Origin: Thiomicrorhabdus sp. 6S3-12
Lineage (GTDB): Bacteria > Pseudomonadota > Gammaproteobacteria > Thiomicrospirales > Thiomicrospiraceae
Reading direction: 5' to 3'
Assembly (NCBI RefSeq): GCF_017571475.1
Contig: NZ_JAGETW010000001.1
Location: 310,001 to 374,000 of the forward strand
DNA length: 64,000 nucleotides
Below are positions 27,827 to 36,635 of the stretch, in pieces (position 1 is the first letter of the stretch; each line of letters starts with the position of its first letter). Below the pieces are notes generated by a model, which made no database searches, was not told the origin of the DNA, and saw nothing but the letters and a program-made list of their open reading frames with translations. A program made the translations under genes and the position numbers.

Positions 27827-27978
27827 CGACCGTAAAATCAAAGCGTTTCTGAATGCTGAATCGGCCTGTTTCTTAGTGACTTTGCACAATTCCAATAGAA
27901 AACCAATCTCTCTTAACCGATTGTTTTTAATCATAAAAATAAAAAACAACTTACCTTTCTACGGCACAGAAAAATCTC

Positions 27979-27994
27979 TGGCATGGCTTATGCT
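27979..27994 (+). promoter_or_regulatory. Sigma-54-like -24/-12 promoter
   Basis: TGGCATGGCTTATGCT matches the RpoN pattern TGGCAC-N5-TTGCW at the critical GG (-24) and GC (-12) with correct spacing. It faces the small ORF at 28076; the start of transcription would be near 28006. Confidence 0.55.
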
Positions 27995-28075
27995 CAATAC
28001 CCATTAAAGAGGTTATTAAGCCTGCGTTTTGAGCAAAGCAAAACGTTTATTCCCAAGAGTAGAAAGGATACAAAG

Positions 28076-28201
28076 ATGAGTCGTTTAAAGTTTCTGAAAG
28101 AGGTTTTTGAGTTACGCAACCAACAGGCACTGAAAAATAAACTGGCGAATGCACATGTGATTTGCCAGCAGTCCGCGTTTAAACAGCTTAGAAGAGCTTA
28201 A
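28076..28201 (+). CDS. Small basic ORF, 41 residues, unknown
   Basis: The ATG follows AAAGGATACAAAG, a good ribosome-binding site. The peptide MSRLKFLKEVFELRNQQALK continues to a basic helical C-terminus (QSAFKQLRRA). It is predicted to be one amphipathic helix. A sigma-54-like promoter lies about 82 bp upstream. The stop overlaps the convergent DUF89 gene by 4 bp. I do not recognise a family. Confidence 0.45.
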   Translation: MSRLKFLKEVFELRNQQALKNKLANAHVICQQSAFKQLRRA

Positions 28202-29037
28202 AGAGACTCTTCTTTCCATAAAATCATATCCTTGACCGATTGCTTAATTGCTCTGGCAATCACCTCGCATTTAACGATAAACAGATAATAAACATCACGC
28301 GGGGTCTGTCGGTAAAGGCTCTCAAAATTGCCCATTCCTTTGGCGAGAACAATATCCGCGTTTTTAAACAGTTCAAAAGAACGCTCATTGACTTCGCTCA
28401 GATCATAGCCGGGCGTGGCGACACCGGAATCAATAACCTCCGCAGTTCCTTCGAAGATCTGTGCTTCCGCGACGGTCACATCATTGATCACCGGTCTGCC
28501 GCGCACGAAAAAATACAACTGCAAATGCGGGTATCTCTGCTTAATGATTTTAAGCAGGTGCAGATCAAGAATATGCTCGCCGACATTGTCGCCGATCAGA
28601 ACCAGCGAACGAGCGGACACTAAATCGGCTTCCAGTTTAAGGATATCGTTTCTGGCAAAAGGTTCATGAAAATGCGAATCGACGGTTGCCTGGAGGTTAA
28701 ACTGGTTGGGCGCTCCGAAATCGATCACATTGCCGATCACGCTGAGCTTAAGTGCCTCTTCCAGCGAGGTGACTGGTGAAGTATCAAGCTTGAGTGCCTG
28801 CTTAAGCGCGATCTGTTTCGCTTCCTTGACCGGATCTTCAATACCACTGATCTCGCTGACCGCCTGATAAATCTCTTTAGCCATCTGCGGCGCAGTAGAA
28901 TCCAATGAATGCGATTGCAGAATCTCGGCTGCCCGATCCAATACTGCTTTACAATCGTCATCGCTTAGATTCAACAAACGACTGGTTTTCAAAGCCTGTG
29001 CGTATAGACAGGAAAAGCATTCTGGCTGGGATTTCAT
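28198..29037 (-). CDS. DUF89/ARMT1-family protein (putative damage-control phosphatase)
   Basis: I start at the ATG ending at 29037 so that the protein begins with the family's MKSQPECFSCLYAQAL; an in-frame ATG 36 bp further upstream lacks a ribosome-binding site. The 279-residue protein carries the DUF89 core: LIGDNVGEHILDLHLL, FVRGRPVINDVT, SGVATPGYDL and VLAKGMGNFESL, with metal-binding Asp and Asn positions. Characterised DUF89 enzymes hydrolyse damaged or excess phosphometabolites; the bacterial substrate here is unknown. Confidence 0.85.
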   Translation of the reverse strand: MKSQPECFSCLYAQALKTSRLLNLSDDDCKAVLDRAAEILQSHSLDSTAPQMAKEIYQAVSEISGIEDPVKEAKQIALKQALKLDTSPVTSLEEALKLSVIGNVIDFGAPNQFNLQATVDSHFHEPFARNDILKLEADLVSARSLVLIGDNVGEHILDLHLLKIIKQRYPHLQLYFFVRGRPVINDVTVAEAQIFEGTAEVIDSGVATPGYDLSEVNERSFELFKNADIVLAKGMGNFESLYRQTPRDVYYLFIVKCEVIARAIKQSVKDMILWKEESL

Positions 29038-29224
29038 GGCGGACACTCTCAATAAAATATCAGAAAAAACCATCGAACCGCGATGTAGACGCAACGGACG
29101 GTCTACCTTAAACAAAAGCAGTTCAAGATTTCTATTGGATTTTATCAAGAAAAGAGGACATACAACCTTTTCAAACCCTTAAGATCGAATAAGGTCTTTG
29201 TCAGATCAAGAGACGGTGAGGCGC

Positions 29225-30655
29225 TTAAATCGCTAAAGGATTGTTTTCCTCGCCCATAAAAGCTGCGGATTCGAAGGCGTCAATTACTTCTTTGGATTGC
29301 AGGGCTTTGCGCAGGGTATTCATGGTTTCCGCCGCCGGTGCCAGGAACTGACAGGAGATCTGATAAAAGCCCATATCAGGGTGCTCATCGATACGCACCA
29401 CTTTCACCTTCTGGTGAATCACATCATAGACATTCTTATCCGGATCGTCGGAAAGATCGAGTTGAAAGAACAACTCCAGAATATCGTTAACGCTGACCAG
29501 AAATTCACTGTAGAACGAAAAGCCGACCGGCGAAGCGTCATGGTAATGCTCGGACCAGTACTCCGGAAAAATAATAATGTAGTTACTGGCCGAAATATTG
29601 TTATAGATCTTTTCCAACAGCTGCGCATAGTTGTACAGATCGATAAAGGAAGAAAGCAGATAGGAGCGGTTTTTCTCACGTTTCTCCTGATAATCGACAA
29701 TATCCTTATCGATTTTCAACTTTTTCAAAACCGGTCCATCATACAACTGATGCGGCGTCGATTTTTCTAAAAGCGTCAGAGTACTGGCGCTGATCTGATC
29801 GATTTTCTCCTCGAAGTCCCGCAGAATGCTTTCGGTACGGATATTCCCGCTCAATGAAGCGTAATCGAGCGGTTGTTCCACTCCTTGACGCAGAGAACGT
29901 TTCGCCTCTTCGATCGGCAAAACCCCAACCGAAATACCGTTCAACACCTTGCGCAGATATTCCAACCGCTCAATGACCACCATAAACAATTGATAAGCCG
30001 CCGGAAAGGGCTTGGCCAACGCCTGACGGATATTGGTATGGTAGTTGGCGTGCAGGATATCCAGCTTTTCGTTAACGATTTTGGTGAAATGCTGAATCCC
30101 CGTGGTATAGATATCGCCGGTCAGCTCCTCTTTGCCTTCCTGCGAGCCGATACGGATGAAATGGTATTTCAGCTTTGCTCTATAGCGAAAGTAACGGCGC
30201 GTGTTCTGAAAACGTTTACGGATCGCCAAAGTCCGGCGATCTTCATTATCCGACTTGTGCAGCCATTGATAGGTTTTCGAGTGCGCCAGCTTAAGATAGT
30301 CCAGCAGCGTTTCGTCACTCTCGTCGGTAAACTCCAAAGCGCGCTTGGAAAGAAAGCGCAGCGACTTGAACAGCACTTCGTTAATGAAAACCTCATGGTC
30401 CGAATTGATATACAAGGTTTTATCAAGTCCGGTGATCTTAGCGACAATGCAAGCGTGTATCGTGCGCTCTTTTTTCTCGTCGCTGACCTGCCCCAGTTTG
30501 GGAAAGGCGTCAAACTCTTTGGAATGCTGACTGCGCAGATTGAGCAACATGGTTTCCAGAGAGTCTTTACGGATAATCCGATAGGCGACCAGCTTTAATT
30601 CTGTCGGCAGACTTTCAATAAAAGAGTGGTCATTGTCGTAATGAGTGCCCGGCAT
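29225..30655 (-). CDS. Large soluble protein of unknown function with a PilZ-like C-terminal region
   Basis: The 476-residue protein has no signal peptide or membrane segment and is largely helical. I do not recognise a family over residues 1-370. The last 110 residues have a predicted beta-strand run (NYIIIFPEYWSEHYHDASPV, then GFSFYSEF, KVKVVRIDEHPDMGFYQISC). It includes DASPVG, which fits the DxSxxG motif of c-di-GMP-binding PilZ domains. The RxxxR motif expected upstream is not visible, so binding may be lost or the domain is PilZ-like only. It stands alone between two minus-strand genes. Confidence 0.55.
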   Translation of the reverse strand: MPGTHYDNDHSFIESLPTELKLVAYRIIRKDSLETMLLNLRSQHSKEFDAFPKLGQVSDEKKERTIHACIVAKITGLDKTLYINSDHEVFINEVLFKSLRFLSKRALEFTDESDETLLDYLKLAHSKTYQWLHKSDNEDRRTLAIRKRFQNTRRYFRYRAKLKYHFIRIGSQEGKEELTGDIYTTGIQHFTKIVNEKLDILHANYHTNIRQALAKPFPAAYQLFMVVIERLEYLRKVLNGISVGVLPIEEAKRSLRQGVEQPLDYASLSGNIRTESILRDFEEKIDQISASTLTLLEKSTPHQLYDGPVLKKLKIDKDIVDYQEKREKNRSYLLSSFIDLYNYAQLLEKIYNNISASNYIIIFPEYWSEHYHDASPVGFSFYSEFLVSVNDILELFFQLDLSDDPDKNVYDVIHQKVKVVRIDEHPDMGFYQISCQFLAPAAETMNTLRKALQSKEVIDAFESAAFMGEENNPLAI

Positions 30656-30767
30656 AGTGGAATCTTAAAGGGAAATCGATTTTTAATATTAACAGAGATT
30701 TTACCCTTTCTAGCCGAAGAGAAAAGAACTCTTATCCAAGAAAATTAAAACACTTTATCCTTGGTAT

Positions 30768-31061
30768 TTATACAGCTTGCATCAGGCGCTCTTTTTCCGC
30801 CTTGGACAGGCGTTTAATCTGATACTCCCTCTGACTTGCATGGCTGCGACTGAGTGCCTGTTCAGAGTACACCAGTCGGCATGGCTGTCGGCTCTTGGTG
30901 TATTTCGCACCGCCGACCAACTCCCCGTTGTGCTGTTTCAAGCGCTTGGAAAGATTATTGGTAATGCCGCAATAGAGCGAATTATCGGCGCAACGCAAAA
31001 GATAAACCGACCAGCAGGATTCGGACAACTGAGTATCCGTATTAATATCGTGATTAGACAT
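30768..31061 (-). CDS. GIY-YIG nuclease superfamily protein (YhbQ-like)
   Basis: The 97-residue protein has the single-domain GIY-YIG layout: VYLLRCADNSLYCGITNNL, then KRLKQHNGELVGGAKYTKSR, and a C-terminal EYQIKRLSKAEKERL. These small proteins are common in bacterial chromosomes and are not mobile-intron endonucleases; YhbQ is implicated in DNA damage processing. Confidence 0.88.
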   Translation of the reverse strand: MSNHDINTDTQLSESCWSVYLLRCADNSLYCGITNNLSKRLKQHNGELVGGAKYTKSRQPCRLVYSEQALSRSHASQREYQIKRLSKAEKERLMQAV

Positions 31062-31421
31062 ACAGGGAAGATTAAAGAACTTTACCGCATTTTTAAAGTG
31101 CTTTCGCTACAGAGAAGGCCAGACAAGACCGAAAGCAATAAAACCGAATATGATTTTCTAAAAAGCATTGATGCCCTTTTCGAGGAAGCTTTGGCGCAAC
31201 TCAAGGCAGCGCTTGGTGACGTTTAGTAAAACCTAAACGAGCCTAACACTAATACAAATTTTCTTTAAAATTTGGGCGATAATTTTCAGGGATTTCCAGG
31301 CAAGGTATTTTGACCTAATTTGAGAGATGATTTGAGGAAAGTTCGCGGCGGGAGTAGACGAAGTTAAGTATCACTTAATGAGTCTGCTCCCAACAAAGAA
31401 ATTTACCAAATCAGACTCAAA
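31062..31421 (+). other. 360-bp intergenic region with a strong stem-loop
   Basis: No convincing gene is present. A plus-strand reading that is open to 31226 ends in a helical-looking stretch (DFLKSIDALFEEALAQLKAA) but has no credible start and overlaps the GIY-YIG gene, so it may be a gene remnant. The rest is AT-rich and contains the stem-loop at 31350-31391. Confidence 0.4.
31350..31391. repeat. 42-nt bipartite stem-loop of unknown function
   Basis: GGGAGTAGAC (31350-31359) pairs with GTCTGCTCCC (31382-31391), and TTAAGT (31364-31369) pairs with ACTTAA (31373-31378) around a 3-nt loop, separated by a small internal loop. No T run follows on either strand. It lies 30 bp beyond the stop of the SoxH-like gene. 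Confidence 0.6.
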
Positions 31422-32543
31422 TTAAAAGTCGCCCCCGGTGATTTCAATGTAAATATGCTCCGCATTATTGGTCGCCGCCTGCTGGAAAACCGGACGATCT
31501 TTATACATCGATTGATCGACCTTCACGGCGTCCTCCATCTTGCCGCCGGCATCCACGACTTTTTGCACTTCCTGATGCATATAGACCAGATAATCATACA
31601 TCTGTTTCTTAGCCGTCTGCATATCGGTCGGCGTACCATGACCCGGAACAACGATCGTGTCCGACGGAATTGCATCCATCATCCGTTTGAACGAGGCTTC
31701 CCAGGCGAAAGAATCCGTATAGCTGAAGAATACCGGCATGCGCTCGTTAAAGCCGAGATCGCCGGTCAGGATCACCTTACGCGACGGAATATAAGCGCTG
31801 GTCGAAGCCGGTGTATGCCCGGGGCCGAAATCCTTCAGTATCACTTTCTCGCCGCCGCCGACATCGATTGCCAACTCGTTCTCGAACGTCGTGAACTTAT
31901 CGGATACATTGCGTGCATGCAAGGTTAACTCCTTGCCGACGCGAGCACCCCACTCCGCTTTGATCATATCAAAGGCAGCATCAAACTGATCATTCGCCAA
32001 CTGGCTCGAATAGAGGTTTTTCACACCGACATCAACCCAGTAGCTGGCACCGAGATAGGCGTGCCCCTGGTTATTCTCAACCGCAACCCATTTGACCGGT
32101 TTGTTGGTTACCTTCTTGATCTGCTGGTGCAAACTGTACGCCAGAGCCGGATTGGCTCCGGCATTGAAAACAAAGACTCCGTCCTCGAAAACGATAAAAG
32201 AAAGGTTGTTGTTCAGGCCGAAATTCGCCGGATTATGCCAGATCATGCTGCCAACCACCGTATAGACGCCATCGGTGACCTTTTGCGCTTTGGGAATCGG
32301 CAATACGCGTCCAATATAGCCAACCGATTTTTCGGTGCGTTCAGCGTCGGCAACATAACTGTTGACCGCCTGATACAGACTGTCGGTATAACTTCTCACC
32401 TCCTTGGCATAGGCCTCGAAGCCCGCCAGATAAGGATCCTTTTCCTGCGCAAGCGCATTATTTGCCGTCAATCCTAGAGCGATTCCGGCAAACAGGGCAC
32501 CGGTTTTACTGACAAAAAAACGAGATCGGTTCAGCAACTTCAT
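31422..32543 (-). CDS. Second SoxH-like metallo-beta-lactamase-fold exported protein
   Basis: The 373-residue protein has a signal peptide (basic start, hydrophobic core GALFAGIALGLTANNALA, then QEK). The MBL fold is recognisable (LNNNLSFIVFEDGVFVFNAG, DFGPGHTPASTSAYIP, VILTGDLGF, IVVPGHGTP), but the HxHxDH block is replaced by VENNQGHAYLGA, equivalent to the variant in the ars-linked paralogue. A C-terminal extension of about 60 residues follows the MBL core. Related proteins occur in sulfur oxidisers; the substrate is unknown. GAAGGGAG precedes the start. Confidence 0.8.
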   Translation of the reverse strand: MKLLNRSRFFVSKTGALFAGIALGLTANNALAQEKDPYLAGFEAYAKEVRSYTDSLYQAVNSYVADAERTEKSVGYIGRVLPIPKAQKVTDGVYTVVGSMIWHNPANFGLNNNLSFIVFEDGVFVFNAGANPALAYSLHQQIKKVTNKPVKWVAVENNQGHAYLGASYWVDVGVKNLYSSQLANDQFDAAFDMIKAEWGARVGKELTLHARNVSDKFTTFENELAIDVGGGEKVILKDFGPGHTPASTSAYIPSRKVILTGDLGFNERMPVFFSYTDSFAWEASFKRMMDAIPSDTIVVPGHGTPTDMQTAKKQMYDYLVYMHQEVQKVVDAGGKMEDAVKVDQSMYKDRPVFQQAATNNAEHIYIEITGGDF

Positions 32544-32624
32544 TGTGTTCTCCCTTCAATTGCTTCACCCAAATCATAACACCAACCCTGCGCTGCTCAG
32601 CACCCCGGAAAACTTCAATTTTTT

Positions 32625-33728
32625 TTATGAACGGTCTAACCGCTCTGAATGCATCTCTTCATACACATCGAAAATGGTAATCGCCATAGCGGCGATAACC
32701 GGACCGAAGAACAGACCGATCACGCCAAAATGGATCAAGCCGGCAAAGGTGGACAGCACGGTAATCAAAGTGTGATTGGCCACGGCCATATCACTGCTAC
32801 CGCCACCGACCACCGCCGTCAACCGCTTAATCAGAATCGGACGCACAACATTATCAATAATGAAACCGGTGACCACAATCCCCCAGACAGCGATGACAAC
32901 AGCGCTGATATATTCACCCTGCAGGCCGGTATAGATTACCAGAGGCACCCATACCAGCGCCGCGCCGACAATCGGCACAAACGAAGTAACGGCAATTGCC
33001 ATACCGATAAACATCCCCGGCAACCCAAGAATCCACGCCAGTACCGCAAAGGAGACACCTTGCAGAACAGCGATCCCCAGCACACTCAACGTCAAAACGC
33101 TGGAGAGACTGGAAAAACGATTCATAATCATGCTGTCAAACTTGTTTTCCAGAGGGGAAAGCACTTTAAGATGCCCGGCGATCGCACTGCCGTCACGATA
33201 GAAAAAAAACAGCGCAAAAACCGACAAGCCAAGGAAAGTAATAAAAGAAGAAGTTGTACCCAACACCCCCTGCAATAGAAAAACGGTCACTTTCTGAACA
33301 AAGTCGAGGATCTTCTGCGAATGCGCTTTCAGTTGCGCCAGCAGATCCATCTGGGTATTTTCGCTGATCGGCAGATAAGCGATCAGTGAAGCATTCAGCT
33401 TGGCCAGAGATTCCGGGCTCTGCTGGCCGAGCCAGGTCTGGGCCTGACCATACAACTGTCCGACCTGCAAACTGATTTCCACCAACAGATAGGTTACCGG
33501 CGCGATGACACCTAGAAAGATCAGCGTGCTCATCACCCCAGAAGCAACCGTCGGCGAATAGTCGAAACGTTTCTGCAGCTTGAGATAGTAAGGATAACTG
33601 GCGGTTGCGACGATCATGGCGAAAAACAACGCTTCCAGAAAAGGGTTAAAAAGCCAGAAGAGGCCGACAATGGCCAACAGCAGCAAAATAATTAAAAAAC
33701 CTTCCTCATAAGGACGACTGTCACGCAT
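32625..33728 (-). CDS. AI-2E family (PerM-type) membrane permease
   Basis: The 367-residue protein has the eight-helix AI-2E/UPF0118 pattern: paired N-terminal helices, a central soluble segment (about 90-150) and C-terminal helices with the GLPGMFIGMAIAVTSFVPIV and PILIKRL signatures. Family members include ion antiporters and autoinducer exporters; substrate cannot be told here. GAGGG precedes the ATG. Confidence 0.86.
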   Translation of the reverse strand: MRDSRPYEEGFLIILLLLAIVGLFWLFNPFLEALFFAMIVATASYPYYLKLQKRFDYSPTVASGVMSTLIFLGVIAPVTYLLVEISLQVGQLYGQAQTWLGQQSPESLAKLNASLIAYLPISENTQMDLLAQLKAHSQKILDFVQKVTVFLLQGVLGTTSSFITFLGLSVFALFFFYRDGSAIAGHLKVLSPLENKFDSMIMNRFSSLSSVLTLSVLGIAVLQGVSFAVLAWILGLPGMFIGMAIAVTSFVPIVGAALVWVPLVIYTGLQGEYISAVVIAVWGIVVTGFIIDNVVRPILIKRLTAVVGGGSSDMAVANHTLITVLSTFAGLIHFGVIGLFFGPVIAAMAITIFDVYEEMHSERLDRS

Positions 33729-33803
33729 AATAGACCCTCAACAGATGAACGCTGTTTAGATTACGTAAAATTCTTAATGAATTCCAATTAAAAAGACATC
33801 TCT

Positions 33804-35180
33804 ATGAATACCGATATCGCTGAAGTCATTATTCGTCCGGAAGGCTCACTGCAAATCCTCTCCTATCAGGAAGCCAATCAGTTGAGCGATGCAACCCAGA
33901 GCGGTTTGAACGAGGTTTTGCGCCAGTGTGCATTGGCCGTACTCAATACCGGCTCAAACGAAGATAACATGCTCACGCTACTGGAAAAATATCAGGACTT
34001 TGACATCATGGTCAGTGTCAAAGGCCGCGGCGTTCAATTAATTATTAAAAACGCGCCACGTCACGCCTTTGTCGATAACCAGTTGATTGTCGGCCTTAAA
34101 GAGCATCTGTACGCGGTTATCCGCGACCTTGTCTATGCCCGCAACGATGTGCTCGACAGCGGACAGTTTAATCTGTTGCGCAGCCACGGCATTACCAACG
34201 CCATTTTCCATATCGCCCGCAATGCTCAATTACTCAAAGCCAATACCACGCCGAATATTGTCGTCTGCTGGGGAGGCCATTCGGTATCCGGCGAAGAGTA
34301 CAAATACAGTAAACATCTCGGCTATGAACTCGGACTGCGTAATCTGGATATCTGTACCGGCTGCGGCCCGGGTGTTATGAAAGGCCCGATGAAAGGCGCC
34401 ATGCTCGGCCATGGCAAACAACGCTATCAGCACGGCCGTTATATCGGCATTACCGAACCGGGCATTATCGCGGCTGAAGCCCCGAACGCTTTTGTCACCG
34501 AACTGTGTATCATGCCGGACATCGAAAAACGTCTGGAAGCCTTTGTCCGTCTCGGGCACGGCATCGTTATTTTCCCGGGCGGCGCCGGCACCATGGAAGA
34601 GTTGCTGTATCTGATCAGCATCCTGTTACACCCGGAAAACCAGGACATTCCGATGCCGGTTATATTGACCGGAAATGAAGCCAGTCGCGAATATTTCGAC
34701 GCCATTATGGAATTCATTAGCGAAACGCTTGGCGCCAAAGCCTGCGAACTGTTCGAGGTCATTATCGAGCACCCGCGCGACGTTGCGACCAAAATGAAAT
34801 TCGCGATGGAAACCGTGCGTCAGGATCGAAAAGCCTCCAGCGACGCTTATTATTTCAACTGGCGTCTGACGCTGGAATTGGATCAGCAGCAGCCGTTTAT
34901 TCCAACCCACGAAAACATGGCCAATCTGGATCTGCACAAAGATCAGCCGGCATACAAACTCGCCAGTCAGCTGCGTAAAGCGTTCTCCGGCATTGTTGCC
35001 GGGAACGTCAAAGCGGAAGGCCTCAGAGAGATCGAACAACATGGCCCTTTCCGCATCAGCGGAGACGCCGACATTATGCATGCAATGGACAAGCTGCTAC
35101 AGAAGTTCGTCGATCAAAAACGCATGAAACTCGACGCCAGCGACTACAACCCCTGTTATACAATAGTGCACCAAGAATAA
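33804..35180 (+). CDS. ppnN: Pyrimidine/purine nucleotide 5'-monophosphate nucleosidase
   Basis: The 458-residue protein matches the E. coli PpnN (YgdH) length and architecture: an N-terminal regulatory region, a central LOG-type catalytic domain with GCGPGVMKGPMKGAMLGH and FPGGAGTMEELLYL (the PGGxGT motif), and a C-terminal domain. PpnN cleaves nucleoside monophosphates to base and ribose-5-phosphate and in E. coli is controlled by (p)ppGpp. It is 23 bp upstream of the helicase gene. Confidence 0.93.
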   Translation: MNTDIAEVIIRPEGSLQILSYQEANQLSDATQSGLNEVLRQCALAVLNTGSNEDNMLTLLEKYQDFDIMVSVKGRGVQLIIKNAPRHAFVDNQLIVGLKEHLYAVIRDLVYARNDVLDSGQFNLLRSHGITNAIFHIARNAQLLKANTTPNIVVCWGGHSVSGEEYKYSKHLGYELGLRNLDICTGCGPGVMKGPMKGAMLGHGKQRYQHGRYIGITEPGIIAAEAPNAFVTELCIMPDIEKRLEAFVRLGHGIVIFPGGAGTMEELLYLISILLHPENQDIPMPVILTGNEASREYFDAIMEFISETLGAKACELFEVIIEHPRDVATKMKFAMETVRQDRKASSDAYYFNWRLTLELDQQQPFIPTHENMANLDLHKDQPAYKLASQLRKAFSGIVAGNVKAEGLREIEQHGPFRISGDADIMHAMDKLLQKFVDQKRMKLDASDYNPCYTIVHQE

Positions 35181-35203
35181 GAACAATAAAAAAAGACAGC
35201 AAC

Positions 35204-36442
35204 ATGACCTTTGACGAATTCGACCTTGACCCGATTCTGCTCAGCGCGATTGAGAAAATCGGCTACCACAAACCAACCCCGGTACAGCAGGAAGCGATCC
35301 CGGCAATGCTGGATCGTACCGATGTACTGGCAGGCGCGGCAACCGGTACCGGTAAAACCGCGGCCTTTGTCATTCCGGCATTGCAGTATCTGCTCGACGA
35401 GCCGAGAGCGGCGAGATTCCCGAGAGTATTGATACTGGCACCGACACGCGAACTGGCCTTTCAGATTCATAAAACGGTCAAACAGCTCGGTACCCACTGC
35501 GAGTTCCCGACAGCCGTTATTACCGGTGGTTTCAACCAGGGTAAACAGGCTCAGACACTGAGTAACCCAACCGACATTCTGGTCGCCACTCCCGGCCGTC
35601 TCTCGAAAATGATGGAAGAGGATCAGGTAAACCTCTCCTATGTCGAACTGCTGATCATTGACGAAGCCGACCGTATGCTCGACATGGGTCAGGGACCGAC
35701 AGTCAGAACGCTTCTTGAAGCCATTCCGGGGGATTTCCAAGCCGGGCTCTTTTCGGCGACCCTGTCCGGAAGCGGCGTGCGTAAATTCGCCGACGAAATT
35801 CTCGACGAGCCGGTGGAAATCCAGATTGACGCGCCGAACCGGAAGTCGGAACAGATTCAACAGGTCAGCTATCTTGCCAATGACAAAGACCATAAGCACG
35901 CGCTTCTGACCAGTCTGCTGAATGACGCTTCCTGCCAGAGCGCGATTGTCTTCTGCAACAAAAAAGAACGCGCCATTGCCGTTACCGATTTTCTGCAATC
36001 GCAGAATATCAGTGCGCAGGTGCTGCACGGCGACTTTATTCAGGCGGTTCGCCTTGAGAAAATGCACAAATTCAAAAGCGGTAAGATCAAGGTCCTGGTT
36101 GCGACCGATGTTGCCGCGCGCGGATTGGATATGCTCAATATCACGCATGTCATTAACTATGACCTGCCTTATCGCGGCGACATCTATATTCACCGCATAG
36201 GCCGTACCGGTCGTGCCCAGCAGGTCGGTATCGCCGTCAATCTGGTCGAACGCCACGATCTTAAAGCGCTGGAGCGCATCGAATATCATCTGCAGCAGAA
36301 AATTCCGGAAGCCAAAATCGCCGGACTGGAGCCGAACTTCACCATTAAATCGGCAATCAAAGTTCAATCTAAGGCTCAGAAAAAGAAACCTAAGAAAAGC
36401 GCCAAGAAGAAAACTTCTACCAAGAAAAAAAGCAAAAAATAA
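35204..36442 (+). CDS. DEAD-box RNA helicase, SrmB/RhlE-like
   Basis: All helicase motifs are present in 412 residues: Q motif (KPTPVQQEAIP), Walker A AATGTGKTAAF, PTRELAFQ, TPGRLSKM, DEAD in LIIDEADRMLD, SATLSGSG, VATDVAARGLD and HRIGRTGR. The C-terminus is a Lys/Ser/Thr-rich basic tail (about residues 380-412) for RNA contact. SrmB acts in large-subunit assembly; assignment to SrmB rather than another DEAD protein is by overall resemblance only. Confidence 0.9.
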   Translation: MTFDEFDLDPILLSAIEKIGYHKPTPVQQEAIPAMLDRTDVLAGAATGTGKTAAFVIPALQYLLDEPRAARFPRVLILAPTRELAFQIHKTVKQLGTHCEFPTAVITGGFNQGKQAQTLSNPTDILVATPGRLSKMMEEDQVNLSYVELLIIDEADRMLDMGQGPTVRTLLEAIPGDFQAGLFSATLSGSGVRKFADEILDEPVEIQIDAPNRKSEQIQQVSYLANDKDHKHALLTSLLNDASCQSAIVFCNKKERAIAVTDFLQSQNISAQVLHGDFIQAVRLEKMHKFKSGKIKVLVATDVAARGLDMLNITHVINYDLPYRGDIYIHRIGRTGRAQQVGIAVNLVERHDLKALERIEYHLQQKIPEAKIAGLEPNFTIKSAIKVQSKAQKKKPKKSAKKKTSTKKKSKK

Positions 36443-36450
36443 ATCGATGG

Positions 36451-36475
36451 GCTCACCACTCCAGGTGAGTCTTTC
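36451..36475 (+). terminator. Probable terminator after the helicase gene
   Basis: CTCACC (36452-36457) and GGTGAG (36464-36469) form a stem with a 6-nt loop, extended by one G-T pair, followed by TCTTTCCTCT. The weak T run lowers certainty. Confidence 0.55.
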
Positions 36476-36635
36476 CTCTCCCTGAAACAGTCCTTAACGA
36501 CACGGTTGCAGATAGATAAAATTACCCTGCATCAATTTCCCGGACTCTTTTATAGGGTAAACACAACTTACCTAATGAACTTTTATACCTTTAAAGCTAT
36601 TTTAAAAAGGTCAAAAGCACAGTGAAGGAAGTTGT

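Noticed and set aside
30768-31061. GIY-YIG gene as a homing endonuclease or mobile intron
   Set aside because: The short single-domain YhbQ type is chromosomal and not associated with an intron or disrupted gene.
31050-31226. Plus-strand coding remnant with a helical C-terminus
   Set aside because: No credible start codon or ribosome-binding site, and it runs out of the antisense of the GIY-YIG gene; recorded only as a possible fragment.
35156-36367. 403-codon minus-strand reading opposite the DEAD-box helicase
   Set aside because: The plus strand encodes a complete helicase with all motifs; the antisense frame is open only because of codon bias.
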